From Rhinopomastus cyanomelas (taxonomy: Eukaryota > Chordata > Aves > Bucerotiformes > Rhinopomastidae), in NCBI GenBank assembly GCA_013400115.1, contig VXBP01010397.1, forward strand, positions 62,441 to 126,440: a DNA stretch of 64,000 nucleotides. Direction: 5' to 3'. The notes beneath the pieces were generated by a model, which did not search any database, was not told the DNA's origin, and worked only from the letters and a program-made list of their open reading frames with translations. Within the stretch, counting starts at the first letter, position 1, and the number at the start of each line of letters is the position of its first letter. Of the stretch, positions 60,510 through 64,000 are shown in pieces. The position numbers and the translations under genes are program-made.

Positions 60510-60517
60510 CTATAGAG

Positions 60518-62589
60518 AACCCTGCCCCTGCACTGTAGATTTCTCTGTTCAAACGATGCCTCCCACCTTATTTCATCCCATTTACTCTATTTATACCCCT
60601 TGAAATAGAAGGCTGAGCATGCACTTCAGTCTCTAGAGATCTGGGGACATCAATTATGCTCTATCCCAGTGGTATATGTCACAAGCCCAAGGGCATAAAG
60701 CTCCTGGCCTGATTATCTTTTGCATGCTGTGTGGAATTTATTAAATCCCACAGCCATTTAATCAGTCATATTACTGGAATGAGCTACTTGCCCTACAGGG
60801 TGGCATGGACTGGGGCAGAAAAACGTGCCAGGAACAGCCTTGCTGATGCCTCTTTGTAACGGCAGTACGATTTTCTGTCCCACTCCCTTTTCTTGGTAGA
60901 ACTATTTAGAATTCCAGCAACAGAGTAAAGTTTATTCCCTATCTGTCTTGTGTTTTGCAGCAAATCTTCAGTCTTGATGTGTTTAATCTGCCTGTTATAT
61001 ACCCAGTTTAATCTGCATATTGACTGGGAAACTTTCTTTATTGTTTGCATGAAATCTTTAAGAATGAGGTCTGTCTTTCTCCCTCTCCCAGAGCCACGGT
61101 GGATGTTTTAAGAGGATCTGCCCTCAGCTTGGTTGGCTGTACATGCTTCAGACAGAATATTGTGGTCAGTCTCCTAGTTTGCACAGTCTACAGATTCCCA
61201 GTTAGTCTTTTAGCTCAGATGGTCTTCAGGTTTCTCTTCAGGTCCCTGTCTGAGATTGGAAATTGCAGCTAGTTTTTGTTCTTGCATTTCAGCCATGATC
61301 CTGACTGCAAACTAGACTCTAGAGTGCTACTAAAGGTTTCTGTGCACAGTGAGTAAGAGTTTTTACTCATAACATTGAAGGATAAGGTTAATCCCAACCT
61401 TCTAAAATGAAGTTTGTCCCTCCTACCAAAACCAAACCAAATGGAAACTGTGTAAGTGTGCAGCATTCTTGCCCTTTTTTCCTCTGAAGACTACGTGATC
61501 TTCTGCAGTAAGCCCGTTAGATATGTCTCCAGCCAGGACAGATCTCTGGAGCATGGCTAAGTTGCTGTCCTGAAAGTTCATTTACCTTCACAAAACCATA
61601 AGGGAACAGTATGGAGTAACAGAGGGATGGAGAAACATCTGGTCAGCCAGCACGTGGGCCACAGGAGAACTGAACCCTGCATTTTAATAGGTGAGTCTGC
61701 ACCTGCACAAGATTTCCAGCTTCTGCACTAGCAACAGCTCCAGAGAGGGATAAATAATTAAGACAATAAGGCTGAGGCAGAAAGTGGCTGCAATATTTGC
61801 TTTCCTTAAAAGCACATTAGGGACATGCGTAAAATCAGACACGGTTGAGTTTGCTCGAACTGAACTCTGGTTGACCCTAGAAGCCCTCTTAACTGAACAG
61901 ACTGGTGAATCTACCCTCTGTTATCTGAAAAAAAACCAACCCCACTGATTATTGTTTGGTTGGTTCTAAGGCCTTCTGATCCTATCCTGTTTGACACACA
62001 AGAACCCTAAGACTCTGACTGCATGACTTCAGACTATGTGGTCCCTGAACCCTGTGTTGCACGGGCACCCCACAAAAGCCTGTTGTGCTCCTAAGGCTGT
62101 TTCCACACTAAGACATTTGTCACTCTAACATGTGAGCATGGTGCAAAGAAAACTTGAATCTGGGCTCTGGAAGAACCTAATCACAACTACACTAAACACA
62201 TGATTCATGTTGCTTTACTTCATTTTGGGGGGAAAAAAATACACCAATTTGTGGTTGAAATAACACCCCCCATGTGAAAAAAAGTCCAGCTGACACTGAC
62301 CAACAGTTAGGTGAGCAACGTCTTTAATGTCAAAGGCCAGCAAATTTGAGGACAAGAAGATCTGGGATAGGTTTTGAAGGGTAGACAGAGACTGCTTGCT
62401 AAAACACCCACTAAAATCATATGGGTTTCTCCAAGAACAAAATAGTACATTATATTCAAGAGGTTATGTTCACTTTGGAAGCAAACTGATGCTGAAGTCT
62501 TCATTTGCCTTCCATGGAGCCAAACTGAAGTCAAACTTGCAACCTTTCTGCTGTCGGTGGGCCCAGCTGAGAAAAAGTGCACCAAGGAA
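60518..62589. other. Unique-looking DNA, no gene recognised
   Basis: No gene or repeat is identified. The frames are below 90 codons. Confidence 0.5.
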
Positions 62590-62697
62590 AGACTGGATGT
62601 GGCACTTAGCGCCATGACCTAGCCGGAGCGGTGATGTTAGGTCATAGGATGATCTCTGATATCTTTTCCAGCCTCAATAGTTCTGCGATTCTTTGAA
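62590..62697 (+). mobile_element. CR1 LINE, 3' end fragment
   Basis: Forward blocks CTGGATGTGGCACTTAGCGC, CATGACCTAG, GGTCATAGGATGATCTCTGA, TTCCAGCCTCAATAGTTCTG, and CGATTCTTTGA. These match the end of the subfamily whose frame finishes in ALGAMV, here in forward orientation and diverged. Confidence 0.85.
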
Positions 62698-62837
62698 AAG
62701 CCTATGGGCTTCTTCCCAGTTCTCTACATCCCTTTCTACAGTCACCAACACTGATCAGGTTTCACACACATTGTGAACAGGCTGGAAGGCATTCAAGAGC
62801 TCAGAAAAGCACTTTGAGAGAGTCATAAGGGTGCAGT

Positions 62838-63200
62838 GTATCACAGTATCACAGTATCACAGTATTATCAAGGTTGGAAGAGACCTCATAGATCATCAAG
62901 TCCAACCTGTCACCACAGAGCTCAAGGCTAGACCATGGCACCAAGTGCCACGTCCAATCGTGCCTTGAACAGCTCCAGAGTTGGCGACTCCACCACCTCC
63001 CTGGGCAGGCCATTCCAGTGGCCAATGACTCTCTCGGTGAAGAACTTTCTCCTCACCTCAAGCCTAAATTTCCCCTGGCGGAGCTTGAGGCTGTGTCCTC
63101 TTGTTCTGGTGCTGGCTGCCTGAGAGAAGAGAGCAACCTCCTCCTGGCCACAACCACCCCTCAGGTAGTTGTAGACAGCAATAAGGTCTCCCCTGAGAGT
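62838..63200 (-). mobile_element. CR1 LINE, 0.36 kb, (ATCACAGT)n-tail subfamily
   Basis: Reverse-orientation copy with three tail octamers (ATCACAGT), AAGGTTGGAAGAGACCTCAT, CAAGTCCAACCTGTCACC, then the end of the coding part. On - the frame is intact from the truncation: LRGDLIAVYNYLRGGCGQEE, RKFFTERVIGHWNGLPREVV, and terminal ALGAMV near 62928. It is the best preserved member of the subfamily also found at 17.3 and 19.5 kb. The frame beyond 63200 (to 63383) is flanking DNA. Confidence 0.94.
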
Positions 63201-63566
63201 GTATCTGGAAGAGCAATGATGGTGACCACCTCTTAAACCATTCACACTGTTACAGCTTCTAGCATGTTTTTGTCTTGGGTCAAAATCTCTTGCTCTGGGC
63301 AAAGAGATCAGAGAATTTATGCACAAAGGGGTCCATGACAAAGAGCACCAGACACAAATAAATAGGGAAGCATCAGTAAACATTGCATCATGCTTTAACT
63401 GTAATCCTCAGCAACAAAGGTTACCTAAAATAAACTAAACCCCAGGACTTCACTCAGTTGTTTCCTAAGAAGGAATTAAATATAATCCTATTCAATAAGA
63501 ACACACCATACTTTCATTTCAGAAGCTCTGGTTCTGTTTCCCATCCTCAGCAATATGATGGTGTAC
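63201..63566. other. Unique-looking DNA, no gene recognised
   Basis: No gene or repeat is identified. Confidence 0.45.
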
Positions 63567-63640
63567 AAGCGAATTGCTCTCTGCCTGAGTTTCCCCATCT
63601 TTTACACGGCTTTAGGAATAAAATACTTGCACGTGACCTT
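63567..63640 (+). mobile_element. L2/MIR-type tail fragment
   Basis: The order CTCTCTGCCTGAGTTTCCCC, ATCTTTTACACGGCTTTAGG, AATAAAATACT matches the L2/MIR 3' block (CTCTGTGCCTCAGTTTCCCC, ATCTGTAAAATGGG, AATAATAAT). It is a worn but recognisable ancient amniote repeat. Confidence 0.6.
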
Positions 63641-63913
63641 TTGTACGTGTGCTGTCATCACCGACAGCAATAAAGAACTAACCAAGCTCTGCTCCAAATG
63701 GAAACAAAGCCGATAAAACTTGCCACAGTGTGAACTCAACTTACGAATCCTGCATTTCTGTTTTAAGAAACTCAATGCATTAACAGATTTTGAAAAGAAA
63801 GTGGTACTCCTTGATCTCATTGTGAGATAAAGCAAATAATGACAAATAATATGAATAATAATAGCAACAGGACCCTAAATAACATCTCCAGTTTCTAGCA
63901 AAACAGAGGAGAG
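63641..63913. other. Unique-looking DNA, AT-rich near its end
   Basis: An AATAAT-rich stretch lies at 63832-63865. No gene is recognised. Confidence 0.45.
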
Positions 63914-64000
63914 TAACACAGAACCACACAATATTAGGGATTGGAAGGGACCTTGGAAGATCATCTAGTCCAATCCTCCCACCATAGCAGAATCCCCTAG
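63914..64000 (-). mobile_element. CR1 LINE, cut by the window end
   Basis: Reverse-orientation CR1: ACACAGAACCACACAATATT, AGGGATTGGAAGGGACCTTG, GAAGATCATCTAGTCCAATC and CACCATAGCAGAATCCCCTA. The copy continues beyond the last base, so its length is unknown. It resembles the subfamily of the 14.8, 17.2 and 28.9 kb copies. Confidence 0.92.

Larger units (their letters stand above)
60248..60517. mobile_element. Non-autonomous hAT transposon (MITE) with target duplications
   Basis: The element spans 60256-60509 (254 bp). It starts CAGGGGTCCTCAAAC and ends with the exact reverse complement, GTTTGAGGACCCCTG, giving perfect 15-bp terminal inverted repeats. It is flanked by identical 8-bp direct repeats CTATAGAG (60248-60255 and 60510-60517), the hallmark of hAT insertion. 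The target fits both the nTnnnnAn and the nnnTAnnn patterns described for hAT families. No transposase is encoded. Frames of 69 to 80 codons inside it are incidental. The ends resemble Charlie-type hATs from memory. The perfect ends and duplications argue for a relatively recent insertion. Confidence 0.93.

Noticed and set aside
60310..60552. Frames of 69 to 80 codons within the hAT element
   Set aside because: They lie on both strands, cross the transposon end, and are far too short for a hAT transposase, which is several hundred residues.
1..64000. tRNA genes, endogenous retrovirus LTRs, primer-binding sites and known microRNA hairpins
   Set aside because: I looked for B-box words, tRNA-complementary primer sites and well-known microRNA sequences and found no convincing match. 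Detection by eye is limited, so absence is not proven.

Overview
This window looks like non-coding DNA from a bird nuclear genome. The main evidence is the repeat content. At least sixteen CR1 LINE pieces carry the typical avian 3' end, a GATCATCTAGTCCAA-type core followed by short octamer tails such as ATTCTGTG or ATTCTATG. There are only a few decayed L2/MIR-like tails and no mammalian-type L1 or Alu. I found no bacterial-style gene order, no rRNA, tRNA or CRISPR array, and no exon of a host protein gene that I can recognise. The window is best read as intergenic or deep intronic DNA. The species cannot be fixed from this sequence. The abundance of CR1, including nested copies, would fit a CR1-rich bird lineage, but that is a guess.

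Layout. 1-9.5 kb: mostly unique sequence with one CR1 tail (4.1 kb), an AT-rich run and simple repeats. 9.5-19.7 kb: the most CR1-dense part. It holds a 0.75 kb copy (9.5 kb), a diverged tail (11.2 kb), a 1.15 kb copy with an unbroken 354-codon reverse transcriptase C-terminal frame (14.8 kb), a CR1 split by a second CR1 (17.2 kb) and another short copy (19.5 kb). 19.7-33 kb: unique sequence with CR1 tails (22.8, 27.3, 28.3 kb) and a 0.5 kb copy (28.9 kb). 33.2-34.3 kb: a decayed Penelope-like element, with a reverse transcriptase C-terminal part, a Cys-containing linker, a GIY-YIG endonuclease and a possible worn hammerhead-like end. 34-52 kb: mostly unique, with two short CR1 pieces, L2/MIR tails and a G-quadruplex motif. 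52-64 kb: a 0.55 kb CR1 of a different subfamily, a second possible Penelope-type terminal relic (54.1 kb), a clean 254-bp hAT MITE with perfect 8-bp target duplications (60.25 kb), and more CR1 at 62.6-64 kb.

No set of genes works together here. The biology is that of transposable elements of different ages. The oldest are the L2/MIR tails and the Penelope-like relics. CR1 insertions cover a range of ages, with relative order visible at the nested site. The youngest-looking are the open CR1 at 14.8 kb and the hAT MITE. The two most informative items are the Penelope-like relic and the intact hAT MITE. All family assignments were made by reading motifs from memory, without database searches.
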